A DNA stretch of 64,000 nt. Source: Lactobacillaceae bacterium AF64-9pH9TA (GTDB taxonomy: Bacteria; Bacillota; Bacilli; Lactobacillales; Lactobacillaceae). A program made the translations under genes and the position numbers. The notes beneath the pieces are model-generated. The model was given only the letters and a program-made list of their open reading frames with translations. It made no database searches and had not been told where the DNA came from. Every line of letters begins with the position of its first letter. The first letter of the stretch is position 1. Location of the stretch: NCBI GenBank assembly GCA_027681045.1, contig JAQDCK010000007.1, forward strand, positions 32,335 to 96,334, in the 5' to 3' direction. Of this stretch, positions 25,864 to 34,501 are shown one piece after another.

Positions 25864-26229
25864 TTATTTAAGGGTAACAGTTGCGCCAACTTCTTCAAGC
25901 TTAGCCTTAAGTTCGTTAGCTTCGTCTTCTGACAAGCCTTCCTTAAGAACAACTGGAGCACCGTCAACAGTCTTCTTAGCGTCCAGCAAGCTTGCGCCAG
26001 TAACTTCCTTAACGATCTTGATAACCTTAACCTTTTCAGTACCTGCTGAAGTCAATTCAACGTCGAAGCTTGACTTAGCTTCTTCAGCACCACCAGCGGC
26101 ACCAGCAGCAGCTACAGGAGCAGCAGCAGTAACGCCGAATTCTTCTTCGATAGCGTGTACAAGGTCGTTCAATTCAAGAATTGAAGCACCCTTCAATTGT
26201 TCAATGATGTTAGCAGTATCCAAAGCCAT
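25864..26229 (-). CDS. rplL: 50S ribosomal protein L7/L12
   Basis: Stalk protein that recruits translation GTPases. N-terminal dimerisation helices ([20 protein letters not shown]), alanine-rich hinge ([14 protein letters not shown]) and C-terminal domain (KIKVIKxVKE-type, here [20 protein letters not shown]) are complete at 121 residues. Follows rplJ by about 50 bp. Codon use is extremely biased, as expected for high expression. Confidence 0.98.
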   Translation of the reverse strand: MALDTANIIEQLKGASILELNDLVHAIEEEFGVTAAAPVAAAGAAGGAEEAKSSFDVELTSAGTEKVKVIKIVKEVTGASLLDAKKTVDGAPVVLKEGLSEDEANELKAKLEEVGATVTLK

Positions 26230-26281
26230 TGTAATATCCTCCGAAAATATGGAATTTAATATCTAGTTTAAAATGACCAGA

Positions 26282-26791
26282 CTATTCAGCTGATTCTTCC
26301 TTTGATTCAGCGACAGCCTTAACAACGTATGCAAAGTTGCGTACAGGTGCTTGCAATACAGAAAGAAGCATTGAAAGCAGACCTTCGCGACCTGGAATTG
26401 CAGCCAGTTCTTCGACTTGTTCCTTGGTGGCAACTTGACCTTCAAGTGCACCACCCTTAATTTCAACAACGTCGAACTTCTTAGCGTAGTCAGCAGCGAT
26501 CCGGGCAGGTGCAGTAACGTTGTCTTCATCATCAGTGTAGATCACAGCTGATGGACCAACGAATACTGGTGCCAAATCTTCCAAGCCGGCTTGAGCAGCA
26601 GCGCGGCGAAGGTAAGTGTTCTTGACAACCTTCATCTTGGCGTTGCTTTCACGCAATTCTGCACGGAACGCAGTAACTTCGTCAACAGTCAAACCAAGGT
26701 AGTTGATAACTACGATGGACTTAGCTGACTTAAGTTCTTCTGCAAATTCTTCAACGAATTTAGCCTTAGCAGCGATAATAGCTTGACTCAA
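26282..26791 (-). CDS. rplJ: 50S ribosomal protein L10
   Basis: Stalk-base protein that anchors L7/L12 dimers. [40 protein letters not shown] and NTYLRRAA fit the family; the C-terminal helix is the L12-binding tail. Translation starts at TTG, eight bases after GGAGGTG; no in-frame ATG or GTG gives the conserved N-terminus. It is preceded by an L10-leader-type RNA with an attenuator hairpin. Confidence 0.97.
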   Translation of the reverse strand: MSQAIIAAKAKFVEEFAEELKSAKSIVVINYLGLTVDEVTAFRAELRESNAKMKVVKNTYLRRAAAQAGLEDLAPVFVGPSAVIYTDDEDNVTAPARIAADYAKKFDVVEIKGGALEGQVATKEQVEELAAIPGREGLLSMLLSVLQAPVRNFAYVVKAVAESKEESAE

Positions 26792-26837
26792 AATTATTCA
26801 CCTCCATAAAATTTTGTAAAATTCTACAAGGCCTAAA

Positions 26838-26946
26838 AAACTCCATGCCAAGAAAGACATGGAGAATTTAATAATCTTCATTATCTTCTGGCCTCGGCGG
26901 GATTGTATTGAGGCTTTACGCCACCCACGTCTTAGGTTAGAAATTT
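26838..26946 (-). ncRNA. L10 leader (autoregulatory mRNA element) with attenuator hairpin
   Basis: The minus-strand leader of rplJ holds the L10-leader core (CCTAAGACGTGGGTGGCGTA, later CCCGCCGAGG), the region bound by the L10-L12 complex. It ends in a terminator: stem CTCCATGTC / GGCATGGAG (26856-26864 / 26841-26849) followed by six Ts at 26835-26840. This fits feedback control of rplJL by premature termination, known for Firmicutes L10 leaders. The 5' boundary is approximate. Confidence 0.8.
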
Positions 26947-27051
26947 ACTTTATCCATACTACCATCTGAAACAAGATCTGTCAAACCTTTTTCGCCACTT
27001 TTTACAAAAATCTGCTAAAATTTACTGTAATGACTTTTAGGAGGTACAATT

Positions 27052-27453
27052 TTGAAGAGTAAACTGATCGACATTTTCTACTTCTTCTTAGCCGGCATTT
27101 CCGGCACCCTGGCCGTCTTCAGCATGTTCAAGGACCATTCCGCTGGCAGCATCGCCATGGACGTCTTATTCCTCATCATCAGCGCCTACTTCATTGTCCG
27201 CGGCTTCCTGGACATCGAATCTGAAAACAAGAAGCTGAGCAAGAACTGGCAGATCCTCTCCTGGATCGCCTGGTCCCTTCTCCTCTTGGGCGTCATCTTG
27301 ACCTTGACCGGCTACAAGCTGGGCATCCATGGCCTAGGCTGGTGCGGCTTCGTCCTCTTCCTGCTCTGCTCTTTCGTCGTGCCTGAACAAGCCAATGACA
27401 AGAACTTCCATGTCAAGCGCCGGGACGAGACCGGTTTTGACGACAAAAATTAG
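27052..27453 (+). CDS. Small integral membrane protein of unknown function
   Basis: A 133-residue protein with four predicted membrane helices (about 8-24, 34-50, 65-85, 90-108) and a charged hydrophilic C-terminal tail (EQANDKNFHVKRRDETGFDDKN). It starts at TTG, seven bases after AGGAGG. I do not recognise a family. It lies alone between the reversed rplJ leader and the ammonium transporter and has its own terminator. Confidence 0.75.
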   Translation: MKSKLIDIFYFFLAGISGTLAVFSMFKDHSAGSIAMDVLFLIISAYFIVRGFLDIESENKKLSKNWQILSWIAWSLLLLGVILTLTGYKLGIHGLGWCGFVLFLLCSFVVPEQANDKNFHVKRRDETGFDDKN

Positions 27454-27492
27454 TTCTATTTTTTAGTATTTTTTAACAAAATAAACTAGCAA

Positions 27493-27532
27493 ACGCTTGC
27501 AGCCTGCCTTTTAAAAAAGCAGGCGTTTTTTT
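27493..27532 (+). terminator. Terminator after the small membrane protein gene
   Basis: Stem GCCTGC / GCAGGC with an A/T-rich loop, extended by AACGC / GCGTT, followed by eight Ts. Confidence 0.8.
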
Positions 27533-27590
27533 TACCCTTTTTTCCCAACTTTTCCCGGCTATTTCTTCTCTTTCTAAATCGTTCTAGAGC

Positions 27591-27618
27591 TTTACATTGA
27601 GAGCCTTCATGGTATAAC
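27591..27618 (+). promoter_or_regulatory. Promoter of the ammonium transporter gene
   Basis: TTTACA (27591-27596) and TATAAC (27613-27618) are 16 bp apart, and a TG precedes the -10 (TGGTATAAC). It lies 60 bp before the start codon. No TnrA/GlnR palindrome was recognised. Confidence 0.6.
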
Positions 27619-27677
27619 TAAGAACATAAATCTGAGCGAACAATTGGTATAGAGATAGAAGCAGAAAGGAAATAAGG

Positions 27678-28928
27678 ATGAACACAGCAAACACCGTTTT
27701 CGTAATTATCGCCGCCGTCCTGGTCTTGATGATGACCCCGGGCCTGGCCTTTTTCTACGGGGGTCTGGTCTCCAAGAAAAACGTGGTCAACACCATGCTC
27801 TCGGTCTTCATCATCTGTGCTTTAGCCATCGTCTTATTCGTGGCCTTTGGCTATGAGCTTTGCTTCAACGGCAATATCGCCGGGATTTTTGGCAGAGTCC
27901 AGCACATCTTCCTCTCCGGCAGCGACTTAACTAAAATCGTTTTAAAGGAGCAGGGAATTACCGCCGCCAGCTACCTGCTCTTTGAAATGATGTTTGCCAT
28001 CATCACCCCCGCCCTCTTCGTTGGGGCCACGGTGGGCCGGATGAGGTTCAACTTCCTTCTGGTCTTCGTCTTCTTCTGGTCAGTCCTGGTCTACTACCCC
28101 CTGGTTCACATGGTCTGGGGGAATGGCGGACTTTTGGCCGGCTGGGGGATCCTGGACTTTGCCGGCGGCACGGTCGTTCACATCAACGCCGGGATCACCG
28201 CCCTGGTCTTATCCATCTTCTTAGGTCCCCGCTACCAAAAGCAGACCCGGCCCTACAGCCTGCCCTGGGTCCTCTTGGGGGCAGCCATCCTCTGGCTGGG
28301 CTGGTACGGCTTCAACGCCGGCAGTGCCTTTGGCATGAACCAAACGGCCTTGACGGCCTGCTTGACTAGTACGGTTGCGGCAGCGGCCTCTATGATGACC
28401 TGGCTTTTGCTGGAAGAAGCCTTTAGCGGCAAGGCCAGCTTAGACGGGATCTGCACCGGTACCCTCTGCGGCTTAGTCGGCATCACGCCAGGGGCTGGCT
28501 ATGAGACTTGCGCCGGAGCCCTCTTCACCGGCATTCTCTGCAGCCTGGCCAGCTACTTCTTTATCAGTAATGTTAAAGGGCGCTTGAGTTTTGACGACCC
28601 CCTGGACGCCTTTGGCTGCCATGGCATTTCCGGTATCGTTGGCTCTTTAACCGTCGGCCTCTTTGCCAGTCAAAAAGTTGACCCGGGGATTTCCGCCAGT
28701 GGCCTCTTCTACGGCGGCAGCTGGGAACTTTTAGGCAAGCAGGCAGCCGGCACCCTCTTCACCATCGTCTTTACTCTCTTGATGGTCAGCTTGATTACAG
28801 CCGTCCTGAAGCGCTTCGTCAACATGCGGGTTTCCGCCCGTAATGAAGAAGTCGGCCTGGACCTCAGCGAGCACGGGGAATTCGCCGACTGCCAGATCAG
28901 CGCAAGCCAAGCTATCTTTGGCAAGTAG
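27678..28928 (+). CDS. amt: Ammonium transporter Amt
   Basis: Membrane channel of the Amt/Mep/Rh family, 416 residues with about 11 helices. MMTPGLAFFYGGLV, the signature DFAGGTVVHINAGITAL (first pore histidine) and FGCHGISGIVGSL (second pore histidine) are intact, as is the phenylalanine-gate region. AAAGGA precedes the ATG. No glnK partner is adjacent, unlike the usual amtB-glnK pair, so regulation by a PII protein would have to be in trans. Confidence 0.96.
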   Translation: MNTANTVFVIIAAVLVLMMTPGLAFFYGGLVSKKNVVNTMLSVFIICALAIVLFVAFGYELCFNGNIAGIFGRVQHIFLSGSDLTKIVLKEQGITAASYLLFEMMFAIITPALFVGATVGRMRFNFLLVFVFFWSVLVYYPLVHMVWGNGGLLAGWGILDFAGGTVVHINAGITALVLSIFLGPRYQKQTRPYSLPWVLLGAAILWLGWYGFNAGSAFGMNQTALTACLTSTVAAAASMMTWLLLEEAFSGKASLDGICTGTLCGLVGITPGAGYETCAGALFTGILCSLASYFFISNVKGRLSFDDPLDAFGCHGISGIVGSLTVGLFASQKVDPGISASGLFYGGSWELLGKQAAGTLFTIVFTLLMVSLITAVLKRFVNMRVSARNEEVGLDLSEHGEFADCQISASQAIFGK

Positions 28929-28962
28929 CAGTACTTTTTCTCAACATCCTATTCATCAAATC

Positions 28963-28996
28963 AAAAAGCTTTGGCATTCTTGCCAAAGCTTTTTTG
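28963..28996. terminator. Bidirectional terminator between amt and the glycosyltransferase
   Basis: Perfect 11-bp stem AAGCTTTGGCA / TGCCAAAGCTT with a four-base loop, As on one side and six Ts on the other; convergent genes. Confidence 0.88.
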
Positions 28997-29021
28997 TCGA
29001 ATATTGTATTTTTCCCCTGTC

Positions 29022-30026
29022 TTAATTAAACGAGTACAGCCGCTGCAGGATCAAGTAGGCACCGCTAACCATCTGCCGCATAGGCAGGACGTCCCGGGAG
29101 ACAAAATGGCCCACCAGGCGGTGCTTAAAGGACTTGTAGGTCTCCAGGTCATAAGTCTTTAAGAACTGCCAGAGCTCGTCCTTTTTAGCAATATACTCCT
29201 TCTTCTTGCCCCGGATCAAGATGACGCTAGTCACGCCCGTGACGGCTTCTAAGAAGTATTTCATGTATTTGGCGTAAGGGGCCCGCTTGTTGACCTGGGA
29301 GGCGTAGAAAACGATTAACTGCTTATTGATCAAGATCTGCTGGTCAATCTTCTTCAACATCACCTTTTCGTTAACTGACTGGTCATCTCTGCCGATAAAG
29401 TAGTGGTAGAGGTTGACCGGCAGGTAGCGCATGGTCTGCACCTGCATCATCGGCTCAAAGACAAAGATATTATCGTCATAAGATACCTTAGTCGGCAGGG
29501 TTACCTTGGCCCGGTCCAGGACTTTCCGGTTGTAGATGACGGAGTGGAGCATGAAGTACTGGCCCATCCGCAGCTTGACCTCATCCCAGGAGAAGGTCCG
29601 CCCGACTGGCAGATGGGGGAACCTAATCACCCGCTGGCGGTTTAATGCTGGCTTGTCATAGACATAGTTGGCCAAAAAGAGGTCGACTTCCGGATTGCTT
29701 TCCAGGTAATCAAGCACCTCTTCGTAGGCCTCCTGGTCCAGCCAGTCGTCGCTGTCAACGATCTTGACGTACTTGCCCTTGGCCAGGCGGAGGCCATTGT
29801 TGATGGCTCCACCGTGGCCAGCATTTTCCTGGTGGACGACTTCCAGGTCCAAGTCTAAATTTTTAGCTTGGTAGTCATCCAGCATTCGGCCGGTTTCATC
29901 AGTTGACCCGTCGTCAACCAAGATGATTTGTACCCGGTCACCGCCAGGCAAAAGGGAGTCGACGCAGCGGTTCAAGTATTCAGCTGAGTTATAGCAGGGA
30001 ACGATGAGAGTTAGTAATTTTTCCAC
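29022..30026 (-). CDS. Family 2 glycosyltransferase
   Basis: A 334-residue GT-A fold enzyme. LTLIVPCYNSAEYLNRCVDS, ILVDDGSTDETG (about 36-47), HQENAGHGGAINNGL and the metal-binding DSDDW (91-95) are the expected sequence of motifs. The C-terminal 150 residues are basic and aromatic-rich without clear membrane helices. It begins at GTG. The gene is alone, inserted between rplA and rplJ in the ribosomal cluster. Likely role is cell-surface polysaccharide or teichoic acid decoration; acceptor unknown. Confidence 0.85.
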   Translation of the reverse strand: MEKLLTLIVPCYNSAEYLNRCVDSLLPGGDRVQIILVDDGSTDETGRMLDDYQAKNLDLDLEVVHQENAGHGGAINNGLRLAKGKYVKIVDSDDWLDQEAYEEVLDYLESNPEVDLFLANYVYDKPALNRQRVIRFPHLPVGRTFSWDEVKLRMGQYFMLHSVIYNRKVLDRAKVTLPTKVSYDDNIFVFEPMMQVQTMRYLPVNLYHYFIGRDDQSVNEKVMLKKIDQQILINKQLIVFYASQVNKRAPYAKYMKYFLEAVTGVTSVILIRGKKKEYIAKKDELWQFLKTYDLETYKSFKHRLVGHFVSRDVLPMRQMVSGAYLILQRLYSFN

Positions 30027-30135
30027 CTTGATACACTTCTTTCAGTTCGCTATTTTTCTCTACTAGTATAACAAGTTTTTTTGCAAGAATGCCTTTTCCA
30101 AGACTAAAAATTTCTTAATAAAAAATTAGGGCAAA

Positions 30136-30166
30136 GAAAAACTCCCCGCCAAAAGGCGAGGAGCTT
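30136..30166 (-). terminator. Terminator of rplK-rplA
   Basis: Minus-strand stem CTCCTCGCC / GGCGGGGAG (one wobble), loop TTTT, then five Ts. Confidence 0.85.
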
Positions 30167-30187
30167 ATTTGCTTAACTTAGGGATAA

Positions 30188-30883
30188 TTAGCCCATCAAA
30201 GCGATTGGGTCCAACTTGATCCCAGGGCCAAAGGTTGCGGCAACTGCGCAGCTCTTGATGTATTGACCCTTAGCTGAAGCTGGCTTTGCACGCAGGATAG
30301 CGTTTTGCAAAGCGCGGAAGTTTTCAGTCAATTGTTCTTCAGTGAATGAAACCTTGCCGATAGCAGTGTGGATTGAAGCTTGACGGTCGACACGGTATTC
30401 TACTTGACCAGCCTTAACGTTTTGAACAGCCTTGGCAGTGTCCATAGTAACAGTACCAGTCTTAGGGTTTGGCATCAAGCCCTTAGGCCCAAGCACACGA
30501 CCCAAACGACCAACCTTAGCCATCATCATTGGAGTAGCGATGACAACGTCGAAGTCCAGGTAACCGTTTTGAACCTTTTCTACCAGGTCGTCTGCGCCGA
30601 CTTCGTCAGCACCGGCAGCCTTGGCTGCTTCAGCTTGTGGGCCTTCAGCAAATACGATAACCTTTACAGACTTACCAGTACCGTTTGGCAAAACGATTGA
30701 GCCACGGATTTGTTGGTCAGCTTGCTTAGGGTCAACGCTCAGGTTGTAAGATACTTCTACGGAAGCGTCAAAGTTAGCGTATGAAGTTTCCTTAACCAGC
30801 TTGATAGCGTCTTCTACTGAGTACAACTTGTTGCTGTCAACCTTCTTGGCAGCTTCTACGTATTTCTTACCATGCTTTGGCAT
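30188..30883 (-). CDS. rplA: 50S ribosomal protein L1
   Basis: Two-domain L1-stalk protein, 231 residues. [61 protein letters not shown] and the C-terminal [18 protein letters not shown] are diagnostic. It follows rplK by 83 bp and ends with its own terminator, so rplJL are a separate unit here because of the intervening genes. Confidence 0.98.
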   Translation of the reverse strand: MPKHGKKYVEAAKKVDSNKLYSVEDAIKLVKETSYANFDASVEVSYNLSVDPKQADQQIRGSIVLPNGTGKSVKVIVFAEGPQAEAAKAAGADEVGADDLVEKVQNGYLDFDVVIATPMMMAKVGRLGRVLGPKGLMPNPKTGTVTMDTAKAVQNVKAGQVEYRVDRQASIHTAIGKVSFTEEQLTENFRALQNAILRAKPASAKGQYIKSCAVAATFGPGIKLDPIALMG

Positions 30884-30966
30884 GAAAAATCCTCCTTGTA
30901 TGTGTGGTCAAACGAGCTTTCTCTTTGCTCTCCCACCTGACTTGTTAATTGGTAAAAATTAACAAA

Positions 30967-31392
30967 TTAGTCCTTTACTTCGATACCCATACTTCTAGCA
31001 GTACCTTCAACCATGCGCATAGCAGCTTCGATTGAGGCAGCGTTAAGGTCCTTCATCTTAGTTTCAGCGATTTCCTTAACTTGAGCAGTGGTTACTGAAG
31101 CAACCTTGTTCTTGTTAGGTTCGCCTGAAGCCTTTTGAATGCCAGCAGCTTGCTTCAACAAGACTGGTGCTGGAGGGGTCTTAGTTACGAAGTCGAATGA
31201 ACGGTCTTCGTAAACAGTAATAACTACAGGGATGATCATGCCCTTTTGGTCAGCAGTACGAGCATTGAAGTCCTTAGTAAAGCCAACAATGTTGATACCT
31301 GCTTGACCCAAAGCAGGACCTACTGGAGGTGCAGGGGTTGCAGCGCCAGCTGGAATTTGTAACTTAACAACGTTAATAACTTTCTTTGCCAC
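30967..31392 (-). CDS. rplK: 50S ribosomal protein L11
   Basis: GTPase-centre protein. With the GTG at 31392 as start the product is 141 residues and begins [16 protein letters not shown], the family's usual N-terminus; AAGGAGG lies eight bases upstream. A TTG two codons earlier is only three bases from that site and is rejected. [20 protein letters not shown] and the C-terminal [10 protein letters not shown] are typical. Confidence 0.97.
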   Translation of the reverse strand: MAKKVINVVKLQIPAGAATPAPPVGPALGQAGINIVGFTKDFNARTADQKGMIIPVVITVYEDRSFDFVTKTPPAPVLLKQAAGIQKASGEPNKNKVASVTTAQVKEIAETKMKDLNAASIEAAMRMVEGTARSMGIEVKD

Positions 31393-31517
31393 GGTCAAAA
31401 CCTCCTTGATTCCGTGATGCGGTTAAAATGGAGAGTTTCCACACTCTCCTCCCACAATAATAAAGTACGTTTAATATAGTACTCTGAAAAGCGGCAGAAT
31501 GCAAGACTTTTTTATGT

Positions 31518-32072
31518 TTAGTCTTCCATCTTCTTGACCTGGTCAAAGTCCAGTTCAGCCGTGGTAGCGTGGCCAAACATGTCGATAGTCAAGAAGAGCT
31601 TTTGCTTGTCGTCCTGGATTTCAGCGATCTTGCCGACCATGCCGTTGAAGGCACCTTCGGTGATCATGACGCTTTCGCCAACTTCGTAGTCGTAGTCAAC
31701 CTTTTCAGTTGCTTCGCCTTCTTGCATTTGCAGGATGGCTCTGACTTCTTCCTCGTAAAGCGGGGAAGGCTTGGAACCACCGCCGTGGCTGCCAACGAAA
31801 CCAGTAACGTTAGGAGTGTTCCGGACAACAAACCAGCTTTCGTCAGTCATGACCATTTCAACCAAAACGTAACCAGGGAAGACTTTTTCGTTAACTTCTT
31901 CCTTCTTGCCGCGCACGTCTTCGATCTTTGGTTCTTGCGGAACGACAACCCGGAAGATGTAGTCCTGCATCCCCAGTGACTGGGCCCGGGACAGCAAGTC
32001 GGATCTAACCTTGTCTTCAAAACCAGAGTAAGTGTGCAGGACGTACCATTGCTTCTTGGCGGATTCTACCAT
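31518..32072 (-). CDS. nusG: Transcription termination/antitermination factor NusG
   Basis: Binds RNA polymerase and couples it with the ribosome or Rho. NGN domain QWYVLHTYSGFEDKVRSDLL ... EKVFPGYVLVEMVMTDESWFVVRNTPNVTGFVG-type; KOW domain VGESVMITEGAFNGMVGKIAEI. I start it at the ATG at 32072 (184 residues, MVESAKKQWYVLHT), 12 bases after AGGAG; a TTG ten codons upstream overlaps the hairpin region. Between secE and nusG there is a terminator-like hairpin. Confidence 0.96.
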   Translation of the reverse strand: MVESAKKQWYVLHTYSGFEDKVRSDLLSRAQSLGMQDYIFRVVVPQEPKIEDVRGKKEEVNEKVFPGYVLVEMVMTDESWFVVRNTPNVTGFVGSHGGGSKPSPLYEEEVRAILQMQEGEATEKVDYDYEVGESVMITEGAFNGMVGKIAEIQDDKQKLFLTIDMFGHATTAELDFDQVKKMED

Positions 32073-32100
32073 AATTTCTTTAATCTCCTTTTTGGCAAAC

Positions 32101-32127
32101 AAAAAAACCTCGCTAAAGAGGTTTTCC
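32101..32127 (-). terminator. Terminator-like hairpin between secE and nusG
   Basis: Minus-strand stem AAAACCTC / GAGGTTTT with six-base loop, followed by three more Ts, in the 91-bp gap between secE and nusG. In this position it would attenuate readthrough or separate two transcripts. Confidence 0.65.
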
Positions 32128-32163
32128 TAGAAACTAGCATGATTATAACATACTTTGTCGCTC

Positions 32164-32334
32164 TTACAGAACTAATTGAATCAATTTTGCAAAGGCCCAA
32201 TCCAAGGCACCCAAGAAAATCGCGTAAAACAGAGAAGTTACGACCACGTTCACCGTGTCGTGCCGGTTTTCCTTAGCACTTGGCCAATGAACCAGTTTCA
32301 TTTCCTGACCAACGCTCTTAAAAAACTTAACCAT
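32164..32334 (-). CDS. secE: Preprotein translocase subunit SecE
   Basis: A 56-residue single-pass SecE of the short Gram-positive type, subunit of SecYEG. MVKFFKSVGQEMKLVHWPSA is the amphipathic N-terminal segment with the conserved W-P; the membrane helix is VVVTSLFYAIFLGALDWAF. GAGG eight bases before the ATG overlaps the end of rpmG. Order rpmG-secE-nusG is conserved in Firmicutes. Confidence 0.95.
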   Translation of the reverse strand: MVKFFKSVGQEMKLVHWPSAKENRHDTVNVVVTSLFYAIFLGALDWAFAKLIQLVL

Positions 32335-32340
32335 CTCTGT

Positions 32341-32490
32341 CTACCTCGTTTCCTTGTGCAAAGTCTTCTTGCCGCAGTGCTTGCAGAACTTGTTCAGTTC
32401 CAAGCGCTTGGTGCGGTTGTTGTTTGCAGTGATTGAGTAGTTCCGTGACCCGCAAACGCTGCAGGCCAAAGCTGCTTTCTTTACTGCCAT
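32341..32490 (-). CDS. rpmG: 50S ribosomal protein L33 (zinc-type)
   Basis: A 49-residue L33. Two CxxC knuckles are intact ([10 protein letters not shown] and FCKHCGKKT), so it is the zinc-binding form. The ATG follows GGTGA and lies about 26 bases after an extended -10 (TGCTAAAAT on the minus strand, 32516-32521). First gene of rpmG-secE. Confidence 0.95.
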   Translation of the reverse strand: MAVKKAALACSVCGSRNYSITANNNRTKRLELNKFCKHCGKKTLHKETR

Positions 32491-32512
32491 AATATTCACC
32501 TTCAAACTTCAT

Positions 32513-32526
32513 TTGATTTTAGCAAA
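32513..32526 (-). promoter_or_regulatory. Extended -10 of the rpmG-secE promoter
   Basis: The minus strand has TTTTTGCTAAAAT, a TG-extended -10, 26 bases before the rpmG ATG. The -35 is not clear. Confidence 0.45.
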
Positions 32527-32665
32527 AATCCGCCCTAAAAGCAACTATTATATGACTGACTTTGCCGGGCTTTATTTTCACATCTTAAGCGTCCCCTGTG
32601 TCATAATGGTACTAACAAAAATGCAGTTTACAAGATTGCCGGCTAGCCGGCCATGAGGAGAAGAA

Positions 32666-34417
32666 ATGAACCAACACCCTGAATATTTGCTCAACAAGAT
32701 CAAATCCCCAGCTGACCTTAAGGTCCTGGACCTGGAAGAGATGAAGCAGCTGGCTTCAGAAATCCGCCACTTGATCATAGAAAAAGACGCGGCAGTCGGC
32801 GGCCACCTGGGTCCTGACCTGGGGATCGTGGAACTGACCATCGCCTACCACTACATCTTTGACGCCCCCGGCGACAAGATCATCTGGGACATCTCCCACC
32901 AGACCTACCCCCACAAGATGCTGACGGGCCGGGCTTATGCCTGGCTGGACCCGGAAGCTTACGACAAGGTAACTCCTTACACTAATCCCGATGAAAGTCC
33001 CTACGACTACTACGCCGTTGGCCACACTTCTACCTCCATCTCTTTAGCCACCGGCATGGCCAAAGCCCGGGACCTCTTAGGCGGCAGCGAGCGGATCATG
33101 GCCGTCATCGGCGATGGCTCCTTGACCGGCGGGATGGCCTATGAAGGCTTAAATAACGCCGCGCTGGAAAAAGGCAACCTGGTCATCGTCATCAATGACA
33201 ACCAATGGTCCATTGACAAAAATGTCGGCGGCTTAACCACGGCCCTGAAGAAGCTGCGAGACAGTCAAGGGCAGGATCCGGAAAATCCTTTTAAAGCCTT
33301 CGGCTTTGACTACCGCTATGTGGCTGACGGCAATGACCTGGAAAGCATGATTAAGGCCTTCAAAGAAATCCGTGACGTTGACCATCCCCTGGTTTTGCAC
33401 GTTAATACTTTAAAGGGCAAGGGCTATGAACCAGCTATTGCAAATGAAGAAAAGCACCACTGGGTCAGCCCCTTCAACTTAAGTGATGATTCGCCAAAGG
33501 CCGTGGCCGCTGGCCCGACTCCAGCAGAAATTGCCGTTAAGACCGTGGCCAGCGCTATTGACGGGGGCCAGGAAAACATCATAGCGATCACTGCCGCTAT
33601 CCCAGGCGTCTTTGGTCTTGACTCCTTTAAAGAGTCTTACCCGGACCACTACCTGGACGTTGGGATCGCCGAGCAGGATTCCGTGGCCTTCGCGGCAGGC
33701 TTTGCCAAGGCCGGCGGCCGGCCAGTCCTTTTTGAAAACTCCACCTTCCTGCAGCGGGCCTTTGACCAGCTCAGCCATGACGTGGCGGCTAACAATTTGC
33801 CAGTCGTCATGATCGTGGCTGGCGGCGGGATCCGGGCCAACTCCAAGACCCACGTGGGCGTCTTTGACCAGGTCATGGTCAGCAACCTGCCTAACTGGAA
33901 GTACCTGGCCCCGACCAGCTTGACTGAAGAAGCGGCCATGATCAACTGGGCCCTCAAGCAAAAAGACGGCCCTGTGGCCATCAAGCTGCCAGTCCGGCCA
34001 GTTCCAGCTGGCGGAGCCGTTCTTGAAGGCTACCGGCACATCCACTACCAAAATCAGCGGGCCGGCAAAAAGATTGCTATTTTAGCTTTAGGCGACATGC
34101 AGGAATTAGGCAGACAAGTTGCCGAAGAACTTGATGCTGCCCTCTACAATCCTTTGGCAGCCAATGTTCTGGATACTGACTGCCTGGACCACTTAGCCCG
34201 GCACTACCAGGCTGTAATTACTTTGGAAAATAACATCCTGGACGGGGGCTTCGGGCAAAAGGTGGCCGGCTACCTGGCTGACCGGCCGGTTTTGGTCAAG
34301 GCTTTCGGCGAAAAGCGGGAATACACCGACGTTGACCAAAGCTATGACCAGATCCTGGTCCGCAACCAATTGACGGCTGAGCAAATCGTTGCCAACGTCA
34401 AGCAATTATTTAACTAA
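32666..34417 (+). CDS. 1-Deoxy-D-xylulose-5-phosphate synthase-like thiamine enzyme
   Basis: A 583-residue thiamine-diphosphate enzyme closest in plan to DXS. N-terminal VGGHLGPDLGIVELTIAYHY and DISHQTYPHKMLTGRA; cofactor motif MAVIGDGSLTGGMAYEGLNN ending in VIVINDN; pyrimidine-binding DVGIAEQDSVAFAAGFA (catalytic Glu in AEQ; DXS normally has AEQH); C-terminal transketolase domain with ILALGDM. It is about 40 residues shorter than usual DXS. Lactobacilli make isoprenoids by the mevalonate route and no other MEP gene is near, so it may supply DXP for vitamin synthesis or use another substrate. The gene is alone, between rpmG and a terminator. Confidence 0.8.
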   Translation: MNQHPEYLLNKIKSPADLKVLDLEEMKQLASEIRHLIIEKDAAVGGHLGPDLGIVELTIAYHYIFDAPGDKIIWDISHQTYPHKMLTGRAYAWLDPEAYDKVTPYTNPDESPYDYYAVGHTSTSISLATGMAKARDLLGGSERIMAVIGDGSLTGGMAYEGLNNAALEKGNLVIVINDNQWSIDKNVGGLTTALKKLRDSQGQDPENPFKAFGFDYRYVADGNDLESMIKAFKEIRDVDHPLVLHVNTLKGKGYEPAIANEEKHHWVSPFNLSDDSPKAVAAGPTPAEIAVKTVASAIDGGQENIIAITAAIPGVFGLDSFKESYPDHYLDVGIAEQDSVAFAAGFAKAGGRPVLFENSTFLQRAFDQLSHDVAANNLPVVMIVAGGGIRANSKTHVGVFDQVMVSNLPNWKYLAPTSLTEEAAMINWALKQKDGPVAIKLPVRPVPAGGAVLEGYRHIHYQNQRAGKKIAILALGDMQELGRQVAEELDAALYNPLAANVLDTDCLDHLARHYQAVITLENNILDGGFGQKVAGYLADRPVLVKAFGEKREYTDVDQSYDQILVRNQLTAEQIVANVKQLFN

Positions 34418-34432
34418 GAAGCAGATACAAGC

Positions 34433-34467
34433 AAAAAGCTGATCACGCAAGGTGACCAGCTTTTTCT
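34433..34467 (+). terminator. Terminator after the DXS-like gene
   Basis: Stem AAAAAGCTGATCAC / GTGACCAGCTTTTT with one wobble, four- to five-base loop, T-run at the 3' side. Confidence 0.85.
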
Positions 34468-34501
34468 GTACTATCATATTCTCTTTTTACTATTTAACTC
34501 A

